Made by a program: the position numbers and the translations under genes. A stretch of DNA of 64,000 bases from Guyanagaster necrorhizus (taxonomy: Eukaryota; Basidiomycota; Agaricomycetes; Agaricales; Physalacriaceae), in contig NW_025064880.1 of NCBI RefSeq assembly GCF_019112545.1, positions 867,844 through 931,843 on the forward strand. Direction: 5' to 3'. The notes beneath the pieces are model-generated. The model had not been told where the DNA came from. It searched no databases and was given only the letters and a program-made list of their open reading frames with translations. Shown here piece after piece: positions 47,658-59,927 of this stretch. Every line of letters begins with the position of its first letter. Position 1 is the first letter of the stretch.

Positions 47658-47854
47658 TATTAATAGGCTGTGTATCTATTGCATATCATTCCTCTGTATT
47701 CGTAAAGTAAGAAGTATATGATGGGTAAACGATAATATAATGTTGAAAGTAAAAACAACGAAAGCCAAAACCGACAGACAGCAATAGTAGGGCAAGATAT
47801 AACAATAAGATGCAGGTGAATAGAATTGTTGAAGTGATGTGGAGATGTTACGAT

Positions 47855-49907
47855 TCACTCGCTGAAACTCCATACTTTGACGTCGTTATCGTCGCCGCCA
47901 GAAATGATTTTGTCTTCGCCCAAAGCAAGACAGCTCACCGCGGCCATATGCCCAACGAGCGTAGCAGTACAACTACCGTCTTCTCGCGACCAGACCTGCA
48001 GACGCGTCAGTAAAAAAATTTGAAGACCAAGACCACCAAACGAACCTTGATAGTCCTATCATGGCTGCCACTAACCAGCCTCATTTTATCGCTCGCGACT
48101 GCCCAAACACCTTCGATGTGTCCGAAGTATGTCCTTACAGTCTTCCCCGTATCGATGTCCCACTGCTTTACGGTATTGTCCAAACTTCCAGAGATCAAAA
48201 TGGGCTTCTTCGCTCTGGATCGTGACCGCGATTCCTCTTCTCTCTCCTCATCCTTCACCTGGCCACCTTCCGCCTCTTCTCCATTACAATCATCCGCGAA
48301 TAACAACTTGAGACTCTGTACCTGCCCCACATGACCAGTGAAAGTCTTGACACAGGCCCGTTGCGTCAAATCCCAGAGTCTGATAGTGCCATCGTCCGAT
48401 CCCGAAAAGAGCATTTTCCCTGGATCGATCTGTGGCGCCGCGCATCCGGGCGTGTCAAACATCGGACTTTTCGTAGTAGTGGAAGGTGTCGACGATGGAT
48501 TGGAATCCCAAAGCCTGACCGCATTGACCCAATCTGAGTGACCTCTCAGCGTAAATGCGCCTCCCGTCCTTAGATTCCACACTTTGATTGTCGAATCAAC
48601 ACTGCCGCTGGCAAGGACGTTGGAGTCAAAATTAAGACAGACGACACCTTCCGTGTGTCCTGTTAGCGTTCTGATGAGCCTCCCCCGTCGCCAATCCCAC
48701 ACTTTGAGCGTCGAATCCATGCTCCCTGTGATCAACTTGACTTCGTCGAATTGCAAAGCACGGATGGCCCTTGTATGCCCTTTTAGACAGTGGAGCTCGA
48801 GTCCAGTCTCAAGGTTCCACAATCGAGCCGTACGATCGTAAGAACCAGTGATAAGCACGGGGAATGCAGGATGCGATAGCGTTTCCATGAATTGTAGACA
48901 CATTACGCCATCCTTGTGTCCTTTGAGAGTGCGTACCGTACACCGTCCACGCCGCCAGTTTTGTTCTATTGTCATGCGCTCGCTGTAGACGTCTTTCCAC
49001 GGACGGGTAATCTGGGTCGTCGGCGTGGGGGCAAGAGGGGCAAGGAGGGCGCACGCAGATTCATCCCCCAATGTCGAGGAGTCGCTGCCGTCGTCTGACC
49101 TTGACCGTTTGAGCGGTCGTTCGGATATATCAGCGGAATCCTCCAAGTCTCTCTTTACTCTCTGTTCGGGCGACAACAAAGCAATGCTTGGCGGCGGCGT
49201 TAAAGCCTTGGCAAACGTTCGTTTCTTCTCGAGAATAGGCAAGGCCCAGCCACACTTCCTGCATTTTTGACCAATGTGCTGCTCACATATGCCCCTCCAT
49301 AGGACATCATCGTCAGCGAGACTGCGCCAGTGATTAGTGACTTGTGCCGCGCGACACAAAGATGTTGCATCGAGGTAGCTGAGGACTTTGAGAGAGACTT
49401 CGCGAGGAAAAACAGTGAACGGATCGATTCGGATGAGATGGGCGAGTTGTTCGGTAAGAAGGGAGAGTTGGGAAAAGCAGCACATGGTGAGTAGGCCTTG
49501 AAGAATCAAGGCCCTCCGTGGATGGGAGGATGATGAAAAGTTGGACCAGATTGCAGAGACAGCGGACCTGTCCTCGAGCGGTAGAGCGTCCAGTGACTGC
49601 ACTGATAGTTAAAAGTTACTATTCTTTGTCCTTATCCAAGGCCTCGCACCTGCTGTAGCTTCAAATTTGTTCCTTCATCCGCCATCCTTTGATGCCTGAC
49701 ACATAACTTTCTCGGTGGAGGTTGCTGTGGGAATGGCGGCGGCGACTCTGCTTCACTTTCTGCATGGATTTCCTGCTCTGTCTGCCGGCAAGGTGGATCG
49801 TCATCATCGGGGGGTGGCGACGACATTGGCGTATCTCCGGTTTTCATGTCGAGGGCGAGGCGAGCGGCGGGAATGGTGTCACAGACGTACGAGGTACTCG
49901 CCGCCAT
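47855..49907 (-). CDS. F-box/WD40 protein, Met30/SconB-like SCF substrate receptor
   Basis: In yeast and moulds, Met30/SconB is the SCF ubiquitin ligase receptor that represses sulfur assimilation by acting on the Met4/CYS3 regulator. Start 49907 (MAASTSYVCDTIPAARLAL). After intron 1, SLDALPLEDRSAVSAIWSN and SSHPRRALILQGLLTMCCF match the pre-F-box region of SconB. The F-box is IDPFTVFPREVSLKVLSYL with DATSLCRAAQVTNHWRSL, then LWRGICEQHIGQKCRKCGW. Seven WD repeats follow, with clear GH-WD spacing, for example GSYDRTARLWNLETG, GSMDSTLKVWDWRRG and GSVDSTIKVWNLRTG, ending DNDVKVWSFSE. An insertion of acidic and RSRSR residues lies between repeats 5 and 6. A sulfate permease, the usual target of this regulation, is at 17978-20700. 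Confidence 0.88.
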
Positions 49908-50211
49908 GGTGGTCGGGAAGGAAGAGGAGGCGGGTAAGAAATCAAGGTGCGCCTTAATAGACAAAGAAGAGCCAAGCTCGATCACAGTGATCTCGTGCAA
50001 GCTCGACGCCACATGTCGCAATTTTCATCAAATACTGGTGATATTTCTCAAATCACACCGCAAGCACGAATCACACTTCAATACTACAATCATTGCAACA
50101 TCGTGTACATCTCCTGCTCGGCATTGAATTCAAGATATATATATAAAGTGGGACTGAATGAAAAAAGATGAAGAGAAAATCGAACACAAGGCACGAACAT
50201 GGGCCGCCGCA

Positions 50212-51799
50212 TCAGTCCAGCGTTATCTTCAGGTCTTCCAATGGTATGGGTACGAAGCTATTTAACACGATATTCCGGGAGGCCAGCTCTGGTTCACAGT
50301 GTGGCGGAACAAGTTGACGGATCAAATCCGGTCGTACAGAGAGTTCTAGGGTTTTTGTTATTAGCACGACACCATTTGGAGGACAACACAGCATAGAACG
50401 TACCTTCACGTTTAAAATCGAACAGCGACGGGAACTCTTTCCCATTGGGCATCCTCGCGCCTTCGACCCGCAGCTCATCAAAGAAGGGATGGACCATGGC
50501 CTCTATCGCACTGAGCCGTGTGCCAGGTGTGTACTCTAACAACTTCGCCACCAAATCAATTGCCTCGGGGGATGTACGAGGCCGGAACACCTGTCATTAA
50601 TTAGTACCCAGCAACTCCATTTGGGCCACATGCATCACAAACTTTTGAGAAGGGATGAGGCTTAATTTGTGGGAACTTGTGCTCCATATAGTTGGGATTC
50701 ATCGTCTTGATCTGCTCTCTGGACGGCGTTCCAAGCACTTTGATGATCTCTACCAGTTGATCGATGCCGCTTTCACCAGGGAACAGCGGCTGACCAAGCA
50801 TTAACTCTGCCATCACACACCCCGTTGACCAGATATCTAAATAAAATTAAACTGACAGTGAGTATCAAACAGGCCCAGTGCCAATGATGAATGCGTCTTA
50901 CCGATGTTGGTGGTGTAGTTCGTGGCGCCAAAAATGAGCTCCGGTGCTCTGTAATACCTGGAGCAGATGTAACTGACGTTTGGTTCACCGGTAATCAATA
51001 TCTTTGCAGAGCCAAAATCGCAAAGCTTGAGGACACCGGTGGCAGGGTTGAGGAGCAGATTCTGTGGTTTGATATCTCGATGGCAGATACCGACGGAGTG
51101 AATGTAGGCGAGGGAACGGAGAAGTTGATACATATACAGTTTGATTTGGAGCATGGGCATCGGCTGCTTAAGTTTAGCGTAGTGGCGGCTAGCACGGTAG
51201 ACGGTTTCAGGGACGTATTCCAGCATAAGATTGAGATAGAGCTCGTCTTTCTACGGTAAAATGAGTAGTGAGCTAACTGTACAAGAAGAGTGACGCACCT
51301 TGTCACCATTGGAATAGAAAAATGCTCTCAGGTCGACTACATTCGGATGCGAAACAAGCCGCATGATCTGAAGTTCACGGTTCTGGGGAAGCGAGACATA
51401 TAGTATACGGAAACATCGGGAAGAGAAGAACGGGTACCTTGAAGCGCTTGTCCTGCAGAACCTTCTTGATGGCGATATCCTCGCTCTCCTTGGGTACGCC
51501 GAGCAGTTTCGCCTGGAAAACGACACCGAAAGAGCCGTTACCAATGACCTTGCAGTTGGAATAAGAGAGTTCTCGTGTGTCACCAGACTTGCCGTCGGAA
51601 GCAATGACCTTGACGACTTTGTGGGGATCATCGATAGCTGTAGAACAAGGAAACAAGAACCGATGGAAATCGATATATCGACAACAAGGGCGGAGCGGAA
51701 GGAAAAGACGATGATACGGGGTGAGAACTGAGGTAGGAAGAGAAAATTGGGCGACATACGAGACATCTTTACGCCGTTTATGGGTCCATGGGTTGACAT
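50212..51799 (-). CDS. Glycogen synthase kinase 3 (GSK-3) family protein kinase
   Basis: This is a CMGC serine/threonine kinase. Start 51799 ([14 protein letters not shown]), then after an intron [19 protein letters not shown]. The Gly-rich loop is [15 protein letters not shown] and the ATP Lys is in [13 protein letters not shown]. The catalytic loop is [11 protein letters not shown] and DFG is [10 protein letters not shown]. The activation-loop Tyr is in [18 protein letters not shown], the site autophosphorylated in all GSK-3 kinases. The rest ([43 protein letters not shown]) is standard. Length is about 390 residues. The seven or so introns are short. Targets in fungi include transcription factors and stress or meiosis regulators; no partner is indicated by the neighbours. 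Confidence 0.94.
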
Positions 51800-54337
51800 T
51801 GCAGAAGATACGGCAGGAGATTGTCTCGACGGACGCAGACGGTAGCCAGTGGTCGTATATAGGAAGACTGACGGGAAGAGAACGGAGAGAAAGAGCAAGA
51901 AAAGGGACTAGGTAGAAGGGATACTGGATGGCAACGAACAGGGTATGCGGTGGAGAAGGGACGGGAGTGGAAGAGGAGGAGAGGATGAAGGGACAGGACT
52001 GGTCACAAGCCACGGCCTCAACATGCACAAACACGCCTCCAATACATTTTCTTGTTGCTTTATTATTTCCCTCAATATCCTTTCTTTTCGGGACACAGCT
52101 ATTATTCAACCATGCCTCAGGTATTCGAACACGTAGCTCCCTCCGCAAGGGGGAGAGGAAACGTCGGTGGGTCGTCCTGTGTCTTCATATGGGCACGCGC
52201 CTGGACCAGGCTGGCCCGGCATTTGCCGTCCGCCCGCCTTGGGAAATTACCTAAACTGGAAAGGGCCGGGAGGTTCCACTGACCTCGGGATCACAAATTT
52301 CTCCCACGCTTGGCTTCTGCCGATCACCAGGTCCCGTTTTGGGAGTTGTCCTCGCGCAGTCCGACGTTTGTTACGCTGACAGACGGCCAACTGTCCTGCA
52401 GGACGTCGATAGCGACGAACACGTGTTGAGGGGGACCTGAAAGGAATCACCGTGACGTCCATCCAACTTGGAGAATGCGTGATGACCTGGATATAGATGC
52501 TCTTACTATCGACTCTATCGACGACATCAGTCGACCCTGCTCGGCTGCTCACTTTTCCCAAATGCACCCTCAAATCCCGGGCACATTGTAGTTCCACAGT
52601 CGGATAATTTAATTGTTTCTTCGTCATGCCGCTCTACGTAGATATCCTCCAGGAATAGCCCGTGTTTTGTGGATCCTCCTACGTTACAACTGTTCTTGTC
52701 TTCTCTCCGAGTTTGTCGCGTCGATCGAATCCACCGACGAGGAACCCGGCCGTTGTTGCCTCATGTACTGTCTGGTGGCGCCTACATATCTGCTACACTA
52801 AATGACATTGCTTGTTCGACGTTCTGCACACAAATTCTTTTTACTCTTTCATCCATGACTGATGGCCGACGTTGTTATCAGAATGGACCTCTTGACGTTG
52901 TAACGTCGACTTTGGCATCCACAACCTTCTTTCTCATGCCCATCATTAAAATACTTAGTCAGGGTGCTCATCGACACCATCAGACCGATCTCAAGCCACG
53001 TATAAGTACAGATCGCGACGCGATCAAAAAAATTAACTCGTAACGACACCTTTGGATCTTTGATTCTACTCTAGCGATTTAATATCTCCTCTTTGGTTTC
53101 ACAGATACTGGTATGTACCCCAGAATTGCTCGCCAAGGGTGAAAGGTAGCCCTTGTAGTACGTAGTAGATCGGATTCATGCCTGTTCTTTCCTAAAATGT
53201 TCAACCATCGACTTCCGTTTTTTGGAATTGAATTGAATGGCAGACTTTCAAGTTTCAACACGCTCATTTACACCCATCGGATTTACTGCCGTGCCCTCTA
53301 GCGTCATTCGTAGCAAAGGACTTGATCACTTTATCAGGCCAAGTACAAGTTGTATTGCTCCAATAATATTCGTATCTCCGAAGACCAAGCATTTCTATTT
53401 GTTGGATCCCGACAGTTCCGCAGCTTCCGCTTACTTTTCAAGTTGAGATAGAACCGGTTGCATAACGTCGGATCTGTGGTAATTTTAAGAAGATTGAGCT
53501 CCGTCTACTCTATCGATTGCAAGAGAGCGGGACAACGGGGGAGGCTTCTCTGGCTTTTCTGGATTCTTTGGGCAACGCAAACTCTGTGTACTCTGGTCCG
53601 CGAGGGAAGCATCGCTTGGCCGTTGAGGGCTTTGTCTTCGGCACTATGAATTGATGGTGGTACTTGGCATGTAGCCATGAGCCCGTTTCACTACTTACTC
53701 GCTTAGTAGCTTGTAAGAGTAGGATAGAAAAACCTATCAGAATCACAGATGAGCTTCCCTTCTCACCCTTCACTAAAAACTCGTGCTCTTGTACGCCACT
53801 CCAACTTCTCCGAAAAGACACGAAGGCTGACTGTCTACTTATTATGGTCTGGGGTACAAATTATTCGACAGAAAGCCCAAACGTATTTTCAGGCGCAGCA
53901 TGCGATCGCAGGTTGTCTCGAAGGGAACAACCTATGTATAACTCTGCTACTTAACTAATAACACCAACTTCAGTTACATAAGTTACGTTTGTCCCAAGAA
54001 AAAGAGTCCGAGTAACGTAGTCATACGTTGATTGTTCGGAGAGCTGCGCTGAACTCAATCGGAGGGCTGTCGTTGGAATTTAAAAAAATAGCGGCTCATA
54101 TGCTACTGTTGGTCGGTAGATCTTGAGGGAACTTAGTTGTCTTTATTTTGAGGCCGTAGAAGCACACCAAGATGACAGTGAATATGAAAAGGTTCTAATT
54201 TCTTGCGCTTAAAATATAAAAGGCTACTTTTGTTGGTGGTGCTGTTAAGTGCTATCGATGGTAAACTAGAAGGAACTGTACTAAGAGCTAGCGCAGTCAT
54301 GTGATCGTGAAATTCCTGAACATCGACCACCACGACG
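51800..54337. other. Intergenic region, 2.5 kb, no supported gene
   Basis: This is the largest gap in the window. It holds many short open frames on both strands but none with recognisable domains or a coherent exon series. The left 300 bp likely include the promoter and leader of GSK-3. No transposase, reverse transcriptase or terminal repeat was seen by eye. It could contain a non-coding RNA, an orphan small gene or decayed mobile DNA. Confidence 0.5.
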
Positions 54338-55533
54338 ATGGTCGTCTATATCGTCAGTTCGCAACTTGTCGATGCTGCGTCGCGTCTCCCATCAAACAGA
54401 AATCGTTCGAAAATAGTTCATTCGCTTGTTAATTCGCTTGGCCTTCTCAAGGCAGCTCAAGTCGTCCGACCCGTTCCGGCAACAACCCGAGAGCTACGTG
54501 AATATCACTCCGACGACTATCTCGACATCGTCCTCGATAACGACGCTTCATCTTCAACGTTACATGGTCTCACGGATGACTGTCCTGTCTTCCCAGGGCT
54601 CCCGTCCTATGTCCAGCTTGTTGCAGGCGCCACCCTAACTGCAGTCAAAGCCCTGCAAATCACAGACATCGCCATATGCTGGGACGGTGGGCGCCACCAT
54701 GCACAGAAATCGGCTGCCTCTGGTTTCTGTTACGTAGCCGATTGCATCCTGGCTATTCTTGCCATGAAGCGCGTCAAAGAGATTAACCACCCCCATCCCC
54801 GTATCATGTACATTGACCTCGACCTGCATTTCTCCGACGCAGTTTCTCAGGCGTTTTATTTGCAAAATTCGGTTCTGACGCTCAGTATTCACCATGCTTC
54901 GCCTGGATTCTTTCCAGTCTCACCGCTTGCACCGCTCCAGCTCCCCAGCCAGTCTGATCCGTCGTTTGACCCCTTCGCCCTCTCTATTCCTCTACAACCT
55001 GGTGCCTCATGCTCAACATACATGGTCATATTTCCCCTTGTGCAAAAGGTCGCAGAAGTATTTGCGCCAACACATGTTATAGTTCAATGCGGCGTTGACG
55101 CGTTATCAGAAGATCCCCATGCGATGTTCAACTGGTCACTTTCCCTTGACCAGCCTGGATCGATGGGCTATTACATTCATCGCATTCTCGCCACTTTTCC
55201 CGGGAAAAAGCTCCTGCTCGGCGGAGGAGGCTACAACTCTCCTAATGCAGCTAGAGCCTGGGCGTATCTGACTTCTGTCGCTGTAAGTTTCCTCAATTTG
55301 CATCAACTAAGGCACTAATATATATATAGCTCTCTGATCCATTACCCATGAACACTGACATTCCCTACGACCATCCTTTTTTCCCGCTATACGCTCCTTC
55401 ATTCACGCTTGACATCCCAGAGGGAACTATGCAAGACCAGAATACATCAGAATATCTTGTACACATTACAGACTCGTTCATAAAGTATATCATCCCTGCC
55501 CTCGAAAACGCGATCACACCAAAAGCGTCTTGA
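54338..55533 (+). CDS. Class I histone deacetylase, HDAC8/Hos1-like
   Basis: The start MVVYIVSSQLVDAASRLPS followed by SKIVHSLVNSLGLLKAAQV aligns with the HDAC8/Hos1 N-terminus. Active-site blocks are ICWDGGRHHAQKSAASGFC with the His-His dyad, then RIMYIDLDLHFSDAVSQAF, with zinc ligands in DLDLH. The third ligand is the Asp of IVQCGVDALSEDP, and the catalytic Tyr is in LLLGGGGYN. The normally invariant HHGDGV after the zinc ligands reads HFSDAV here, and the glycine-rich GTGDVSD block after GFFP is replaced by Pro/Ser-rich sequence. One intron interrupts the gene (55283-55330). The end is ITDSFIKYIIPALENAITP. The stop codon lies inside the last codons of the convergent transaldolase gene. Deacetylase activity is likely but may be reduced. 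Confidence 0.85.
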
Positions 55534-56719
55534 TACTAAATTTTGTCTTTTGCTCACAGTCCGCGAAGATAGACAGCGCCTCTTTCATTTTTCTCGCCAT
55601 TTCCATGTTCCCATCAAATACTTCCCTCAATAATTTACCGCCGTCTGCTAGGTAATCTTGTTCGACAACTGTATATGCGGTTAGGACACTCCCAAGGGAC
55701 AACGATATACGCACTCTTTAACTCCTCAACTGTCAATTCATGTTTCAAAATATCATCGAATTGGTTGATGGGTACTGGAGGAAGGCTAGCCAATTCATCG
55801 AGCACGGCACCCGACAATGTCAGGTGGTCTGGCTGCAGAGCTACGAGTGCGATCACTTCTTGAGCGGTGACAATACTGTGGTAATCGATAAGCTCCGGGT
55901 CATCCTCCTCATCTACCCAAATGATACGCGCCTCGCTGGCATGACCTTCGTCTTGGTTCCTTTGGTCTTATAAGCTGTCACGATCGTCCTTACCACATCC
56001 ATCATTGGATGTTCCTCTCCCTTCACGCCCACTTTGTATGCTTTCCATACTCCCTCTTCGAAATGCACACACAGTTCTGTTGACAAAGTGGCGATTGAGA
56101 TGGGGCCAGCGAATAAATATATTATCCGTACCATTGAAGTATGGCGCGAGGTACACGCAGCCTGCCAATCTTGCTGCGATCGCTTGCTCCACCCCAAATA
56201 CACACGTTCCAAGTGTTTGGATACCCTCATCTTGGAGGATTTTGCACGCCTGTGCACCCTCAGGTGTAATTGGTATTTTTATGCAAACTCTCGCCCGCGG
56301 AACACTCAGCTCTTCGAACGTTGTAACAATTCTTCGAGCTTCGTTTACTGTTCCCTCCACACTATAACCCACGCTAGGACTTGTTTGAGCGTGCACGTTC
56401 CCGGTGAGATGCGGAAGGACTCGTCTTGCCAGAAGGACGGTCTATGTATCCATCCATCCTTCGGTTGAGTGGGAAGACATGATCCCGGGAGCAAAGGGCA
56501 TACCAAAACGTCCAACACTCGTTCCACGCTCCCGCCGCCGCTTACTTTCACTGCCTCAGCGAGCAGCTCTGGAGTCACAGTCCCAGCCACAATCGCCTGA
56601 TTCGAGGTCATGTCTACGAATTTGGCGCTATCGCTAGTATGCCGACTCGCCACGGCCGGATCCATGGAATCGACATCGACTTTGAGAAGGGTGCGCACTT
56701 GGTCGAGGAGAGTAGACAT
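55514..56719 (-). CDS. Transaldolase
   Basis: The enzyme transfers a dihydroxyacetone unit in the non-oxidative pentose phosphate pathway. It begins MSTLLDQVRTLLKVDVDSM, then FVDMTSNQAIVAGTVTPEL. Across an intron comes TGNVHAQTSPSVGYSVEG. The Schiff-base Lys is in RVCIKIPITPEGAQACKIL, followed by GIQTLGTCVFGVEQAIAAR and VYLAPYFN. Later exons include ELCVHFEEGVWKAYKVGVK, QEVIALVALQPDHLTLSGA and LDELASLPPVP, ending DYLADGGKLLREVFDGNME. Start 56719 is well placed. The short N-terminus (no long leader) differs from the canonical yeast Tal1 and may make it a related subgroup. It overlaps the HDAC gene by 20 nt at the 3' end. Confidence 0.86.
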
Positions 56720-58020
56720 GGCAGATCAGTAAGACTATCGCTATCTGCGTGAGAAGTGGCTACTCTATATTCCTTCAGGATTTGATAAGTATCACTCTTC
56801 TTGCTCCATCTTTCATTTTTGTGCTCAGTCCGGGCCAAAATCTTCAAATCCGGGGGCAAGAACGTTATATCTCCGGGCCGATATACTTGCATGGGACCAG
56901 ACTGAGATATCAAGTGCTTCCAACATAGCAATTTCAAACGCATTGAAAGCGACCATCCGCAACATGGACTAGTCAAAGTTTCAGGCCGCTCGGGACACCA
57001 ACCGCTACGACTACTGAGAAGAAGTAAAAAGTAATCTTCGAGCCGTCGCAGGACGGATTTCTTTATTTCCAAGCTGAACGTTAGGTTTGGCTATTTCCAT
57101 TTCAGGCTGACGCTGAGCAAGCTGCCAGATGAATAAAGTCCGCCCCTGTGACTGTCTGCCTATACCATGTGAAGGTTACACTTTTTTCGCATATTACACG
57201 TCCCACACATGCTAGCTAAAATTTACTCAGTTATCTACAAATATCCTTGAAATATTACGTTCTCTGTTGGAACTATGCACCATGTGTGATGCTCACTCTC
57301 CTAATCAGCGGCCAGCGAGGTACAAGGATAGATGAGCCTAAGTTGGGCTGTCTTAAAGTGTCGACCAATACCATAGATTCCTAACGATCCTTGTCACTAA
57401 TGTCAACAAGTTTAGCACTTACAAAAGCGCTTACAGCTAGAATATTGCGCATGTAGTATCTGTCAGTTGCTGACCGTCATGCCTCGGGGCTGTTGGAAGT
57501 CGATGCAAACACACGATGTATGTCTGCTGGTCCATCTTTACAGCATACAGATCCCACTAGAACAACGACTCGACTGAGAACTGTCACAACTTGCGGCGAT
57601 TCGAAATCTTCACCCTATGAAGCTATTAGGACTATGATACCATGCTCTGACTCTGGCAACCATCATCTGACAATGACACCATAACCTGTCATAAATGTTA
57701 TTTCCAATCACTGAGGTGGCTGCAAGAGTCCTGCAAAATCTTTCATTCATTTTTTCCTGAATCATGATCTCCAACAAGGGACCTAGTGCAGTAGATCTCG
57801 TTCTCGGATCCATGGATACATAACTTGTTTGCGAAATTTCGGTCCGGGAACAGTCTGGCCAAATCATTTTCACTGATCGCGCCCAGAAACCATCGTTTGT
57901 TTGAATAAAAGGCCTTTCTGCCAAGCGTAAGTTTTACGTTCCTCTTTTCCTCTCTTTTCCCACTTTCGTTATCTCTCCCAGCCGCAGCCAACAGGGCTCG
58001 AGCTGTAAAAATATTTTCTA
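56720..58020. other. Intergenic region, 1.3 kb, no gene seen
   Basis: This lies between the transaldolase and bestrophin-like gene starts, which diverge, so it should hold both promoters. Short open frames here have no recognisable homology or splice support. Confidence 0.55.
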
Positions 58021-59927
58021 ATGGTTGCATACAACCCTGTCCTACGCGGAAAATGGACCGTTGAAAAGTTCAATGCCACCGTCATTAACGACATATGGCC
58101 CGAGGTGCTCTTTTTCACTGCCGTCGCTACGAGTAAGTTAGATTTCTTGAACACCTTGGCGCTGCTCAGCATTCGATCTCCTAGTGGTGACCTTTGTGTC
58201 GATCAAAACGCCGCACTCATTGGCCGTTTCTCCCCAACTTTTGACTGTGCTGGGTACAGTCCTCGGTCTGGTCATTTCATTCCGTACATCGACTGCCTAT
58301 GAAAGGTGTGTTATGATTTCCTTTGCTCCTTGTCGTAATGTAACATTGCTTGACTTGGAAAAGGTACCAAGACGGAAGAAAGATGTGGGCAAATATCTCT
58401 ATTGTGTCAAGGAACCTAGCTCAGATGGTGACTCCTGTCAGCTTACAACTATACACTGGTACTGAACTTACCTTGAGATCTGGATACACGTTCCGAATGA
58501 AAGACGGGACAAGGAACAGAACAAAGTACAGACTACTTTGGAATGTGTCATCGAGAAAAAAACCATGATTAACTTGGTGCAAGCCTTTTCCGTTGCAATC
58601 AAGGTATGGATATTGCTATTATTATCAGGTCTTCCGATGAACTTGAATCAATCAGCATTTCCTCCGAGGTGAGAACGGCGTGTACTATCAAGACCTCTAT
58701 CCTCTCATCTGCTTCCTACCACGATTCGCATCTCCAATGGTCACCGGATCCAGTGAGATGCTTCCTCTTTGGCAGGCCTCGGAAGACGGAGAACATCCTT
58801 ACGACCACAATGTCCACTCCACCATCCCTGAGCCCTCTGACGGCGGTGCACCAAAATCTAATGACCGTCCTAGCCTCTCTCCAGCACCATCATCATCAAG
58901 GCTCCAGTCACTCAGCAAGCGGTCTGCAAAATCCAAGACCAAGGTGTTCGATCCTGAAAAGGCTCTGGCCTCTGTCCACAGTCATCGGCCACTCAAGCCC
59001 TCACGCAATCTCCCAAAAGTGACGCTCTATGACTATATTCCGGTACTCCTTATCTTCAAGTGGGTCGCCAAAATGTTCTCTCGCAGAATCGACAACGTAA
59101 GAGGCTCGACGAGGAACGCTTTAGGAAGGAGAATCAAGCCCCGGCTCCAAGAAAGCAACGTTCCTCTGGAGATCACAATTTTCCTGTCCACATATTCAGC
59201 TTGTATGGTTTTCTTTTGGCCCGTCTCTTTCCTTTATTGATTGGAGTGTGCTGTGTAGTCCTTATGCGCAATGGCCTCCTCCAACCTGCCATCGCGGCCG
59301 CTATCACCAGCAACATTGGCATGCTCCAGGACACGATGAACAACCTGGGAAGAATTGCTACTACTCCGCTTCCCTTTGCGTACCAGGCACATTTGCGCAT
59401 GTCGCTTTGGATTTACCTCTTCCTGCTCCCGGTTCGTTATCAACTCATCTTTGATTTCATCCATTCTATTAACCCTTTTCGTAGTTCCAAGTCTTTGACT
59501 CCTTTCACTACCTTACGATTCCGGCGACGGCCTTTGCATCCTTCCTCCTTCTCGGTTTCCTCGAGATCGGTTCTGAGATGTATGTGTGCTCAACCTCTTG
59601 TCTATCAGCCGGGTTGCTTATTGACGTTGTAGTGAAAATCCTTTTAACTACGACCTCAATGACCTTGATCTCGACTCATTCTGCTTGGCTATCCAACGAG
59701 AACTGCAGGAGATCACGGCACACCCGCTCCCGGACCCTGCCAGCTTCATCTTCACCCCGTGGAACCAACCGTTTGCTCCTGGTGACCGTCGCACAGCCGC
59801 CGAGCTTGTCAAGGGTCGGTCGGAGTACCAGCATGCGGAGAATGATGAGAGTGGCATGTCAAATATTAAGCAGACGCTGCTGCGCAGCTGGAGGCATACT
59901 GATGATTTAACGAGGGAGGTGCATTAG
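58021..59927 (+). CDS. Bestrophin/UPF0187-like anion channel protein
   Basis: The start MVAYNPVLRGKWTVEKFNA is followed by VINDIWPEVLFFTAVAT, then MVTFVSIKTPHSLAVSPQL and LGLVISFRTSTAYERYQDG, KMWANISIVSRNLAQM. The FRTSxAYxRxxxGR block is the bestrophin/UPF0187 signature. A disordered Ser-rich insert (about 58800-58980) separates it from NLPKVTLYDYIPVLLIFKW. The later spans read GLLQPAIAAAITSNIGMLQ and RMSLWIYLFLLP, then FDSFHYLTIPATAFASFLL. The end carries NPFNYDLNDLDLDSFCLAI, the conserved calcium-clasp-like region (PF..D.nDl.ld). Introns are short, at least six. Chloride transport is inferred from the family. Confidence 0.85.

Noticed and set aside
53237..53446. Short plus-strand frame in the 2.5 kb gap starting MADFQVSTRSFTPIGFTAV
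   Set aside because: Single short frame, no splice partners, no recognisable domain.
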